DNA from: Mauremys mutica
Lineage: Eukaryota > Chordata > Testudines > Geoemydidae
Direction of reading: 5' to 3'
Assembly (NCBI RefSeq): GCF_020497125.1
Contig: NC_059081.1
Location: 60,594,768-60,658,767 of the forward strand
DNA: 64,000 bases
In this document: in pieces, positions 1 to 10,762 of the stretch
How the letters are laid out: the number at the start of each line of letters is the position of its first letter
How positions within the stretch are numbered: the stretch's first letter is position 1
The notes under the pieces: model-generated
Database searches by the model: none
Told to the model about the DNA's origin: nothing
The model's input: the letters and a program-made list of their open reading frames with translations, nothing else
Made by a program: the position numbers and the translations under genes

Positions 1-1708
1 CATCATCACTTATGTTACTAAGGCATTTCTGAAAATTGTATCCAGGGCTCACTTTACCTGCGGCTATAATGCAGCCACCTATGGAGTGAAATGTGAAAGT
101 TGTTTAACAGTACATACTAATGCTACCCAATAGTTTGTGGCAGAAATTGCAGAACAGTGGAGCCTATCCAACTGAAACTACAGGGAACTTGTAATAGGTA
201 GAATGTAATTACCCAATTGGAATTGAGCTAGGGCTAACGACTAGGATTTTTAGGCCCAGCAAAGTAATTAAGCATGTGCTTAACTTGGATACTTGGTAGG
301 AATTGGGTGCCTACTTCTCTTAGGCTCCTTTGAAAATCCCAGCCTAAATGCACTCCAAGGCCCTTCGTTTTCAGTTTTTACTGAAAAATTCCTGGGTTCT
401 ACAATGCTATTATTTGCTTTTTACTGTTTTTCACCCAAAATTTGGAACACACATACATGAAAATATTAATTTTGTTAAGAAAATCCAAGACATTGCATTA
501 GGTAGATGTGTTCAAGTTAATAATAAGTTAGTCTAAGTGCAAATGTGAGGCTGTCTGTTAAAGTAAGGCAACATAGAGGAAGACGTGTACACGTGCATAT
601 GTGTACGTACAGTTCATGAAATAAACCACAGTATTTAAGTTTTTACTTTCAATACTCATTTTTTTCTTTGTTGCTTTGTTTCTATCCCCCATCCTCCAAT
701 ATTAGCACAGTGAAATATGACCTTAATTTTTTGCACTTTTTTTTACCATGTTTTAATTTTTGTAAGAAACACTGATAAATTCCCAGAAAATGTTAAAATA
801 AAAAGTGAAAAAGGAGGGCCTGTGTGCAGACTATAAAGCACACAGGAGGTGCAACGTGGCTGAATCGATGTTACTTGCAGAAACTTAGCTTTTTCATCTC
901 CTAGTTTTTTTGCAATTTGAACTGTGCCTCCTTAACATTGCATTAATGCAGTATTTTCCACTTAACTTTGTAAACAATAAAGAAACAAATTATTTGCTGA
1001 ATTCTACAACTGTTTTTCACAGCCACTTGTTAGCACTCTTAACGCAGAATTTCTTTGATGATATTGGAGCGAGTATCAACCCTAATGTCATTTTAACATA
1101 ATTCTTTTGTGTGACGAGCTGGCTGTTCTCCCTTCTCTTTTGTTATCGAACATCTAAAGAAAGCTCTGTTAGTGAGAGATTACGCCAGTGGTTCCTTGGT
1201 CTTACAGAGATTTCATCAGAAATGTTTCTTCTCTTTTAATGGACAATGGAAAATGTTCGACTGTCCGTTATTACACTTCTTTGTACACAGTCTACAAATA
1301 TAAATGGAAATTATAATTACATCTAGTGTTGGGTCACAATGGAAATCACTTTAATCCCAGTGTGGAGGTAGGAGGGGGAGAATCAATAAAAAACCCTTAA
1401 CCCTGATCTTTTCTTCTTAGACATTTCATTTTGAGTTGCATCAGCTTGCACCAGAAGTGTTAAAAGTTTAAAGGACGACTTCTTCGGTACACAGAGAGCC
1501 ATTTTGCATCCTTAGAAAAGTAATGCTGTCTTGTCCTATTCCCATGTAGAAAACAGCAAGAAGATTCTTTTTAAGCGTTTATCAAGTGTTTCGTATTATG
1601 TGGAATGCGCCACATGTTCATCCTTCGCTTAATTCAAAAAAAAAAAAAAGAGGGACCATCAAACATTTAAACTTTTCTACTGGAAATAGCACTTACTATG
1701 TTTGTACT

Positions 1709-2016
1709 ATAGAATCATAGAAGAATAGGGTTGGAAGAGACATCAGGAGGTCATCTAGTCCAATCCTATGCTCAAAGCAGGACCAACACCAACTAAATCA
1801 TCCCAGCCAGGGCTTTGTCAAGCCAGGCCTTAGAAACCTCTAAGGATGGAGATTCCACCATCTCCATTCCAGTGCTTCACCACCCTCCTAGTGAAATAGT
1901 GTTTCCTAATATCCAACCTAGACCTCCCACACTGCAACTTGAGACCATTGCTTCTTGTTCTGTCATCTGCCACCACTGAGAACAGCCTAGCTCCATCCTG
2001 TTTGGAACCCCCCTTC
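1709..2016 (-). mobile_element. CR1 LINE 3' end (minus strand)
   Basis: Read on the minus strand this is the 3' terminal part of a CR1 non-LTR retrotransposon. On the plus strand it begins with the characteristic CR1 terminus (AGAATCATAGAAGAATAGGG) followed by the CATCTAGTCCAA block. It continues into text that matches the better preserved CR1 copy at 42527-42998 (GTGAAATAGTGTTTCCTAAT, CAGCCTAGCTCCATCCTG). It is 5' truncated, as is usual for CR1, and frame-shifted, so the apparent open frames are only decayed reverse-transcriptase C-terminal sequence. Confidence 0.85.
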
Positions 2017-4065
2017 GGGTAGTTGAAGGCTGCTGTAGATGTGTGTGAGCCAAAACCGCAGATCGGAACAGTCCTGAACTTTGGAAAAGTGTAGACCTGG
2101 GTGTAAACATCACAGCTGGCACTTATTTCTATGATGGGCTTTGCCAATTCCCAAAACTCAGACCTTTGAACTTTGGGGATGGATGCTCAGTTCAGGATCT
2201 GAATTTTATCTTGGCTCATCTGAAGATCTTGCATTGAAAATCTTTAAAACTGAGTTTTGATAACTTCCAGTAGCACAGGCTCTGCACCAAGTGTTCTGTT
2301 ATTCTGCAGCTTTGGATCCACCTCTTACTGCAGAATTGTGTTCTAGAACCTTTGGGTTCATTTTTTTACAATTGTTTGGATTTTTAAAAATATGATTTTT
2401 ATGCTTTGAGGCATAATCCAACAACTAACTGATGAGGTTGGGAAGAAGCTTCCTTATTTGTTGGGTTATACCATAATTGTCCACAATGGAATTTTGTGAA
2501 ACTTTCTCAGAAAGGTCTGATTCTGGCCACTGTCAGAGACAACGTATTGAAATAGATAGCCCACTGGTCTGATACCTGTGTTCCTAATTAGATACAACAT
2601 CCACAGAATGTAATTAAGATCCATTCAGTGCCATATCCTGTTCCTTTCTGATTGCATGCAGAATTCAGAGTTCTCTCAGGACAATGAAAATTTATTTGAA
2701 AGTTTGAAAATCATTTTACTCCAGTCTTTCTTTTCTTAGAAGAAAATAATGTAACAGAACTTTTCAATATGTACAATGGGCTTGCTTAGCAATCCAAATC
2801 TGGTACTTCGGGGGGTTCACTTTCTCCATTAGGTTGTTGATTTTGAGCCTTAACTACAGTTCTTGCTGGGGACTCCCTGGATACAGATATTTCATGAATT
2901 TCTTTGGTTCTTCTATTCTTAATGTAATTTCCCTTTATAAAGGCCTAATCCAAAATGTATTGAAGTCTTTGGACCAAACAGCAATTAATGTATGCCACCG
3001 TGTTTCTCATTTCATTGCATTATTGCCCTTCCTGCCTCTGTTGTATTCAGCCACGGTGAAGCATTCTTTCTGCTCTACCTCCCTCTGGGAAGCATCCTGA
3101 TGTTTTTTACAAACATCCTGCACAAAGATACATTGCACTATATGGTCTAAAAATACATTGCACTGTGTTGTATCGAAGTGACCTTTGTTATTCATTAGTG
3201 AATCAGCAGCCTGGGGAACTGTGGCTTTCAATGAGCTATTTTAATAGGTCTTTATTGTCAGTGATGATTTCCTTGATTTAAATATGCTGGAGCAAGGGTA
3301 ATTCTTTGATTGATTCATTATGTAAAATATTTGTTTCGGTGTTAGAATTTAATTCTTTACATCATAGTTGGCCAAATTGAGAGATTCCTTCTTTAAACCA
3401 CTCTGAAATATCTTCCAGATTCTCAACAGGTTCCACTAAGGAGGTACTGTTTCTTCTATTTCCCTCACTTCTGGGCATATCCTACCACTCCTCTTGGCAT
3501 GGAGGTTCCCTTATGCCGTGGTTCAGGGGGTGCACATCTTATACATGAAATATAGATCTGTGAGGCTATCCAAGGTGGGCAAGGACTGGAGGATATGTCT
3601 GGGCCCAGTGCATTCACTGGCTATTGCACCATGTGACCATGGCCCTCTGCAGTCTGTGTGTGAAGATTCCCCTACACACACACACACACACCCTGTGGAA
3701 ATCCCCCTTCTTCCCCCCCCCCCCCCGCACGCAGCCTAATACCTAGGAATATGCACTAAATTGTTTATGTGCATCTTACTCTTTTAAAGAAGGAATTAAA
3801 TGCAACAAAATGAAAAAAAAAATACTTCCACAATGTTAATGTGGAGATTTTTAAGCACATAAAAGTCAGCAATTATGGTTTCCACATCTGTGAACAGGCC
3901 ACATTGCTCATATATATCTAAAAGCATTAAAGTTAATGCCATGTATAGTAATAAAAATACTACATATGCACGAAGGGGTGAATTACAGTTGCTTGTGGGA
4001 ACTGTTTCTTGAATTTCCTGAATTTTGTGCAGTTAAAGTCACAACTTAACATCACATTGATGTTT

Positions 4066-4067
<2 letters not shown>

Positions 4068-4115
<48 letters not shown>
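4068..4115. repeat. (CA)24 microsatellite
   Basis: This is an uninterrupted CA dinucleotide run of 48 nt. A shorter CA run with a following poly-C tract lies at about 3675-3726. It is probably polymorphic in length; no function is inferred. Confidence 0.97.
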
Positions 4116-4120
<5 letters not shown>

Positions 4121-5738
4121 TATTGAGGTGGCATTTGAAGTATTAAATGGATTCACAGCTGTTTCTCACTTTTCAGTACAATATGCTTCCTGCTACTAGA
4201 ATTAGGTTCATTAAACCTTCTTAATCTAATCAAATAAGCAGACCATCCCAGGCTGCCATTTTGGAGAATAGCAAGGACTTTGGAAACAATTAAAACAATT
4301 GAATGGTAAGTTCACACTGCTTAACTACCTGATAGCAGTTAATAGATGCAGTATTTATAAAATGCATGCAAGAGACAGAGAATTCAGACAGAGATGGGGC
4401 ACAAACACTCATTCCACAGAGCCATGGGTTAACCTCTCAGTAGCCATCTATCACTCCAACAGGATTACAGCCTTCTAGTTCTGAATCCTGTCAGTATTAC
4501 ACATTTACTTTTAGCTAACTTTTTACAATGCCTGTGGCCATATCTTGGCCCTTCCTCAGCTGCAGTTGTGCTGTGGAAAGGAATGGGACGGGACTGGGGA
4601 GACTGCTCAGGGACTCTGCATCCTCAGTGATCTTCAGAGCTCTGCTCTGAGGAGGCTTCCTGTTTCCCTAGAGGCGTGGGGAAGGGTTGAGATGTGGAAG
4701 AGCTTGGATCCATGACTAGGCAGATCTATTGACCATTTCCCTTACACAGAAGGTGGTGGTGTTCACACTGTCCTTTTTCTTTAAATCGTCTTGCATACTG
4801 CACTGTCTCTAGTGTAAAAAGAGGGCTACACCTGGTCTGATCTGAATTAGGCAAAATGGTGGTAAAACCCCCCATGCCCTGCTCCTCAGTTTTGAGCCAG
4901 AAAGGAGACAAATGGCAGAGAGTCCCTGAAGTCCACTGCAGACTTTGCTATTGCCTTTACATGGAAGATGCTCAGATACTACGGTGATGGGCAGCAATTT
5001 TTAAAAAGGTCATTCTGTAGGCAGTGTAAAACCTTTAGCTAGAGTGTGTCCAATCTACAGGTGTTCCCCAGATGCAGCTGCGCTTACGCTAGTGTAACAG
5101 CGGAAGATTTTAAGAATAAACCAGCATAAACACAGCTCACATGTACCCCAGCTCCAAGGGTTATTGCAGCCGTAATGTTGTTGTAGTAGCCTCTAGGCAA
5201 CACTACAGCTACTCCATGCACTGGGCGGAGGATTCCTGTCCTCTCCGCCTGGGAGATTCCCACTTCACAGGTGTGCGCGGGTTCCAGGATTTGGCCCCTG
5301 TTATTTAGGGCCAAACTCGAGGAGCCCCACAACATTTGTGACCTTGCTTGTGGCTGCAAAGTGAGTAGTTGTCAGGTATAATTACCTGATTTGCCTTCAC
5401 AAATATGGAGATTTACACACTTTGTAAGTGCCTTAACTGCAGCTGTAAAATTATATGTTCAGTCACTTATCCTATTATAAACCTTTAGATTTATATTATA
5501 TAAATTATTGCAGCTGATGTTTCCTGACTAGCTGAAGAGGGGGTGGTTAGCGGAGTATTAATGGAGCGCAGTATGTTGAGAAATCTATAGTCTACACCAG
5601 CAGGTCTAAAACTGTGGGTCAGGACCCCAAAGTTGCTACCCTGTTATAATGGGGTCACCAGGGCTGGTGTTAGATTTGCTGGGTTCCGGGACTGAAGCCA
5701 GCGCCTGAGCCCCACTGCCCAGGGCTGAAGCCCTAGGG

Positions 5739-7155
5739 CAGGAGTCGGCAACCTTTGAGAAGTGCTGTGCCAAGTCTTCATTAATTTAAGGTTTCGCGTG
5801 CCAGACCAGCAGCGCAGGCGGCAGACAGACCCCAGACCAGCAGCGAGCTGGGCCACTCAGCCTGCTGCCAGTCTGGGGTCTGTCAGCCCCTGCCAGCCAG
5901 GGTCCCAGCCGCCGGTCCCGCTCAGCCCGCTGCCAGTCTGGGGTCTGTCAGCCCCTGCCAGCCAGGGTCCTGGTCGCCGGTCCCGCTCAGCCTGCTGCCA
6001 GTCTGGGGTCCGTCTGCCCCTGCCAGCCAGGGTCCTGGCCGCCGGTCCCGCTCAGCCCGCTGCCGGTCTGGGGTCTGTCAGCCCCTGCCAGCCAGGGTCC
6101 TGGTCGCCGGTCCCGCTCAGCCTGCTGCCGGTCTGGGGTCCGTCTGCCCCTGCCAGCCAGGGTCCTGGCCGCCGGTCCCGCTCAGCCCGCTGCCGGTCTG
6201 GGGTCTGTCAGCCCCTGCCAACCAGGGTCCCGGCCACCGGTCCCGCTCAGCCTGCTGCCAGTCTGGGGTCTGTCAGCCCCTGCCAACCAGGGTCCCAGCC
6301 ACCGGTCCCGCTCAGCCCGCTGCCGGTCTGGGGTCTGTCAGCCCCTGCCAGCCAGGGTCCCAGCCGCCGGTCCCGCTCAGCCTGCTGCTGGTCTGGGGTC
6401 TGTCTGCCCCTGCCAGCCAGGGTCCCGGCCGCCGGTCCCGCTCAGCCCGCTGCCGGTCTGGGGTCTGTCCGCCCCTGCCAGCCAGGGTCCCGGCCGCCGG
6501 TCCCGCTCAGCCCGCTGCCGGTCTGGGGTCTGTCAGCCCCTGCCAGCCAGGGTCCCGGCCGCCGGTCCCGCTCAGCCTGCTGCCGGTCTGGGGTCTGTCC
6601 GCCCCTGCCAGCCAGGGTCCCGGCCGCCGGTCCCGCTCAGCCCGCTGCCGGTTTGGGGTTCCATTAGCCCCTGCCAGCCAGGGTCCCGGCCACCGGTCCC
6701 GCTCAGCCTGCTGCTGGTCTGGGGTCTGTCCGCCCCTGCCAGCCAGGGTCCCGGCCGCCGGTCCCGCTCAGCCCGCTGCCGGTCTGGGGTCTGTCTGCCC
6801 CTGCCAGCCAGGGTCTCGGCCGCCGGTCCCGCTCAGCCTGCTGCCGGTCTGGGGTCTGTCCGCCCCTGCCAGCCAGGGTCCTGGCTGCCGGTCCCGCTCA
6901 GCCTGCTGCCGGCCAGGTTCCATCCATCTAGACCAGCAGCGGGCTGAGCGGGGCCGGCAGCTGGGACCCTGGTTGGCAAGGGGCTGGCGGCTGGAACCCC
7001 AGACCAGCAGCAGGCTGAGCAGCTCATCTCGCTGCTAGTCTGGGGTTCCATAATCCAGGTCGGCAGCGGGCTGAGCCAGGCCGGCGGCCGGGACCCCGGC
7101 TGGCAGCAGTGTGCCACTAAAAATCAGCCCGCGTGCCGCAGGTTGCCGACCCCTG
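5739..7155. mobile_element. hAT MITE (CAGGGGTCGGCAACC type) carrying a 65-bp tandem array
   Basis: The left terminus CAGGAGTCGGCAACCTTTGA and the right terminus AGGTTGCCGACCCCTG form an inverted repeat. The flanks CCCTAGGG (5731-5738) and CCTGAGGG (7156-7163) agree at 6 of 8 positions, consistent with an old 8-bp hAT target duplication. A shorter relative, 374 bp long, lies at 15045-15418 with the same termini and the same internal 'agtgctgtgcc...cttcat' text. The present copy is 1417 bp because its GC-rich core has expanded into a 65-bp minisatellite, with an inverted continuation of the unit at about 6930-7110. It is inserted inside another hAT element. Confidence 0.85.
5856..6916. repeat. 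65-bp minisatellite, about 16 units
   Basis: The marker CTCAGCC recurs at 5856, 5921, 5986, 6051, 6116, 6181, 6246, 6311, 6376, 6441, 6506, 6571 and 6636, then at 6702 (one extra base), 6767, 6832 and 6897. The period is therefore 65 bp with a single 66-bp unit. Units contain CTGGGGTCTGTC, CCCCTGCCAGCCAGGGTC and GCCGGTCCCGCTCAG, with variants such as CGTCTG/TGTCAG and CCTGGTCG/CCCGGCCG alternating between neighbours. Because 65 is not a multiple of 3 and the unit lacks stops on the + strand, long open frames with a 65-residue period appear; they are not a protein gene. Confidence 0.97.
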
Positions 7156-8305
7156 CCTGAGGGCTTCAGCCCTGGGTGGCGGGGCTCAGGTTACAGGCCC
7201 CCTGCCTGGAGCTGAAGCCCTTGGGCTTCGGATTTGGCCACCCCACTCAGGGCGGTGGGGCTTCAGTGGGCTGAAGCTTTCGTGACCTCCCTTCTGGGGT
7301 TGTGTAGAAATGTTTGTTGTCAGAAGGGGGTCACGGCGCTAGGAAGATTGAAACCCCTGGTCTACCAGCATATGTAAATGTGTGTAGAAGTAAATGTCTA
7401 CATTCAAACAAAATACAAATAGGGAATAAAGGATGAATTTACAGTTTCTTTGAGTTGTTTAGGAACAAATCAATAAATCAGAGGCTTGGAGACAATGCAG
7501 GTTGAAATAGCATCTAAAGAAAGACAACAAAAGCTTTTATGCAAAAGCAACTGTCAGCTTCCTTAGGACTTTTAGCTTTGGTTTTACTGCAAGGAAGAAA
7601 AAACAAAACAGGACGTCTCAGTGAGTTTAACTGAATCCAGAAACAAAAAGAAATGAAGAGGAAAATAACCAACTACCATTAATTCCAACTGTATATCTCC
7701 TTTATGTATTGAAGCATGATTTTACCACCCAGTTTGTACCATGGGAGGTAGAGCTGACAGCCGTGCTCCATCATGGCAGTGGAGGGGAAACTGCTAGGAA
7801 TGCTTTAAGTTAGATGAAGAATGATTTTTAAAAAAAATAAAAGCTTGGTAATAACATTAATAACCCATTCTTACAGGTTTTTACTAGCCTGCTGAAGATC
7901 AGACAGTATGTTCAGATCCCAGTGGCTGAATAGTGAAAATCTCAGCTTGGGTTGTTATTACTTCGAAAGACTCTTTTAATGACTTCTATTATTTGTTGAA
8001 AATCATTTTAACAACACAGCTGAATAATCACTGTGCTTTAAATTCATTTCATGTGACAAATGGAATGGAATTTGGTTTTAGTGTCGTTCAAAGTGCTGTG
8101 CAGAATGAATTGGATACTTGTAGTTCAGCGAGTGTACAGGCAAAAGGAGGAACTATTATATGTTCAGCAATAGCTCTCATGCAGCCCTGGACATTACACA
8201 CAGCCTGTGTGCTTTTCTTAAGAGAAGAAATTTTGGATGGGGCACTGGGATTACCTTTTTTAAAACACCGCGGGAACTTTAATTTCCACCTTGGCAGCAC
8301 CCAGC

Positions 8306-8548
8306 AAAGCAGTAGTACTGGGTAGGACACTGGACTAACCTGCGTTCTAGTCTTGGTTCTTCCACTGACTTGCTAGGTGACCTTGGTCAAGTCACCTTAC
8401 CCGCTCTCTTCTTCTCTTTCCCCGTTACCCTTTGATTTGTCTAGTTAGACAGTAATCTTTTGGGGGCAGTGACTGTCTCTTACAGTGCCTAGTACAATGG
8501 GGTCCCAATATTAACTGGAAGCCTCTAGGGGCTCTTGTAATACAAATA
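8306..8548 (+). mobile_element. CORE-SINE (MIR-like) with LINE-type tail
   Basis: The segment CTTGCTAGGTGACCTTGGTC followed by AAGTCACCTTACCCGCTCT matches the conserved core of MIR/CORE SINEs. It is followed by GACAGTAATCTTTTGGGGGC, GTGCCTAGTACAATGGGGTC and CTTGTAATACAAATAA. That tail recurs at several places in the window (37040, 48713 and 49235 on the same strand). I am confident of the CORE domain and less so of where the element starts and ends. Confidence 0.7.
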
Positions 8549-9997
8549 ACATCATCCAGAGAGACTTCAGTATAACATAGCTCACAGCTGTTCAGTATTT
8601 GTCATCCTTGGGTATGAGTCTAAATCTAAATGTAGTATTCAGCAGGGTCCTGAGCTTTCTTTTCTTTTGCCGGCTTCAGATGTGTGAGCGTGATATTTTT
8701 TCTTCTAAATATTGAGTGACTTTTAGTGTATTGAGCTGGTAATACTGAAAATAACCCTCTTACATAGGCTTCATTTGTTTAAGGTTTGAAAATACAAGAT
8801 TCCTCATATAAAAATGGATTTAATAGATTTTTCTACACTCAGAATGTAACTTGATCCCCCCACCACCATCATCCTCTGGCCCTCCCCAGGCACAAAATCT
8901 CCCCTTGGTTCACACCTGCCCACAGGTCATAAGACCTCAGTGTTACAATAGTCAAGACAGATTGGATAGGATTCCGATTAGTGCATAACTCCCTTGATTG
9001 GTCAGAGAAGTTATTGCAGCGTGATGCAAGACAGTCTTGCAAAAGGCTGAGAACTTTCGTCTCTATAGTGAGCTTTCAGCGCTTGCTGATCTAGGAAACA
9101 AAAGGCCAAGGGGACTTGAAAATCTAATCCAGGCCTTTCACATGATAGTATGTGGAGGTTCCCAGTGCAAGAGACACGACTGCCTAGTATTGAGACTGGG
9201 TTGCTTATGCCAAGAGGTTAATGACTCACAAGGCATTATGCAGTGTCGAATAATGAGTAAGATTCGAAATGACATATGTGGTAACGACTCACCACTTAAG
9301 TTATGGATCTATTTAAGACCCCTGTAAGCTTGAAAAGATCACAGAATAGAAATGTCTTGTTCAACAGGCAATTCTTTATTCCATATACCCCACCAGAGGA
9401 GATGTACCACGCTTGAGAGCATAGGAACAAAATGAGAGGAAGCGACCTAGGGAAAATTACCACAGCAGTTGTCTTGTATCCGTATCAGGTACTTATAAAA
9501 TACCAACCACTGTGCTTGGAGTTTTTTAGGTTTTTAACCTAATTACTTAATTATCATGGCTCCTGATATTTGTAGGCAGGATTTTGGGGGCAGGAGGTGG
9601 CTTTTGCACGGAGGGTGGGATTTTCAAAAGTTGGCCTAATTCCTTCCACTGAAATCAATGGGAGTTTCACACTTACTTTCAATAGGAGCAGAGTTTAGCC
9701 AGTGCTGAGTGTTTTGTGAAAATCTCTCCCTAAATTCTGATGCCGGCCAGACTAGAGCACAGTTTATTCCTATTTTCTATAAGAGGCTCAGTGCAGTTGC
9801 CGTTACGGTAGTGCTCATATGTACAAAAGGAATCATTAAGCTCCCTAGGGAAAGCCTCACCTCATGTGTTGTTGTCATCTCATGATAGAAGTTTTTAAAA
9901 TGTTCTTTCAGGTTATTAAATTGCATTTTTGTTTATTCTTTCTGTACCTCTTTTGGCCTACGTGGAGAGTTGTCACCAGTAGCTAAATTCCCTGTTT

Positions 9998-10087
9998 GGG
10001 TCCCAATTTTGAGAGGCACTGAGCACCTGATAAATATCTTCAACTCCTAATAAGTTCAGGTGCCCAGCGCCTCTCAAAATGAGCCCC
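9998..10087. mobile_element. Short palindromic MITE-like element
   Basis: Positions 10006-10028 and 10058-10080 are inverted copies of each other with 21 of 23 positions matching (ATTTTGAGAGGCACTGAGCA against the complement of the right arm), separated by about 30 nt of AT-rich loop. This is the layout of a foldback or palindromic MITE. A relative of the same text lies at about 30720-30795 (AGGTGCTGAGCCTCC ... CGGCACTGC). Confidence 0.7.
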
Positions 10088-10349
10088 TATGCTGCTGCTT
10101 CTGTGGAGTCTCCATTACAGAAAGTGTGCAGCCATGGCAGGCCATTCTGTATGATCCTCTGCCAATCTCTTTATGGATGAATAGTCCTTTTAATCCACCC
10201 AGGATACCGCATTGTCCATCCAAAACCTTATTTTCCTGCATCGTGTTCTTCTGCCATCGTTTCCCTTCCAGTGCCCATAAACATGCATCACCTGCTGACC
10301 CCCTTAAAATGTGCCCTGCAAACAGAAGCTATGTTTTCATAAGATCTCT

Positions 10350-10506
10350 GACTAGCATTTGCTAGTGGGTTGAGCATTGGCCTGCTAAACCCAGGGTTGT
10401 GAGTTCAATCCTTGAGGCCAGTTAGGGATCGGGGGCAAAAATCTGTCTGGGGCTTGGACTAGAATGACCTCCTGAGGTCCCTTCCAACCCTGATATTCTA
10501 TGATTC
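10350..10506 (+). mobile_element. tRNA-derived SINE with CR1-like tail (turtle Pol III SINE type)
   Basis: The tRNA-like head is decayed at its first positions (GCTAGTGGGTTGAGCATTGG) but keeps CCTGCTAAACCCAGGGTTGT and the B box GTGAGTTCAATCC. It is followed by the SINE body (AAAAATCTGTCTGGGG) and a tail GACCTCCTGAGGTCCCTTCC...CTATGATTC, which is the CR1 3' end. Sharing a LINE tail is known for the tortoise Pol III SINE, which is thought to use CR1 machinery for its movement. Other copies are at 22811, 53611 and 53812. Confidence 0.9.
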
Positions 10507-10590
10507 AGTCAGCTCCAATACTTTGTATTGGTTAGAGGCTATCCATGATATGCTTTCAAATAGAAAAAGGCCTGATTTTCCGGGCACTTA

Positions 10591-10762
10591 AGGCTGGTCT
10601 CCGCACAGTTTTTGTCCTGCTATAACTATACCAATATGAGCACCTTTAAGTGGTCTAACTGCACACATATTTGGGACTTTACTACTTTATACTGGTTTCT
10701 AAACTATATTCAAAACTTTAACTCTTTTCTTATAGCAGCACAAAAACTGTGCAGACAAGCTC
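10591..10762. mobile_element. 172-bp MITE with TTA duplication, Harbinger-like
   Basis: The left end AGGCTGGTCTCCGCACAGTT and the complement of the right end (GAGCTTGTCTGCACAGTTTT) form a terminal inverted repeat continuing through TTTTTGT-CTGCTATAA. The flanks are TTA at 10588-10590 and TTA at 10763-10765. A 3-bp TWA-type duplication is the usual PIF/Harbinger signature, so assignment to that superfamily is reasonable. There is no coding sequence. Confidence 0.75.

Larger units (their letters stand above)
5601..7359. mobile_element. hAT-like element, outer host of a nested insertion
   Basis: The left end starts CAGGTCTAAAACTG and the right end reads GATTGAAACCCCTG, an imperfect terminal inverted repeat of the CAGGGGTYTNAAAC type used by non-autonomous hAT elements. 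The internal sequence (GGGTCAGGACCCC near the left end, GGGGTCACGG near the right) matches the hAT copy at 63626-63999, which carries the same 'tgagccccactgcccag' type of text. The flanks GTCTACACCAG (left) and GTCTACCAG (right) look like a target duplication altered by a 2-nt indel. A second hAT element sits inside it at 5739-7155. No transposase coding is visible. Confidence 0.7.

Noticed and set aside
3711..3726. Poly-C tract as a regulatory element
   Set aside because: It is a simple homopolymer beside a CA run; the length may be unstable and nothing suggests function.
5856..6916. CRISPR-like array
   Set aside because: The 65-bp units are contiguous with no unique spacers; this is a minisatellite in a vertebrate transposon.
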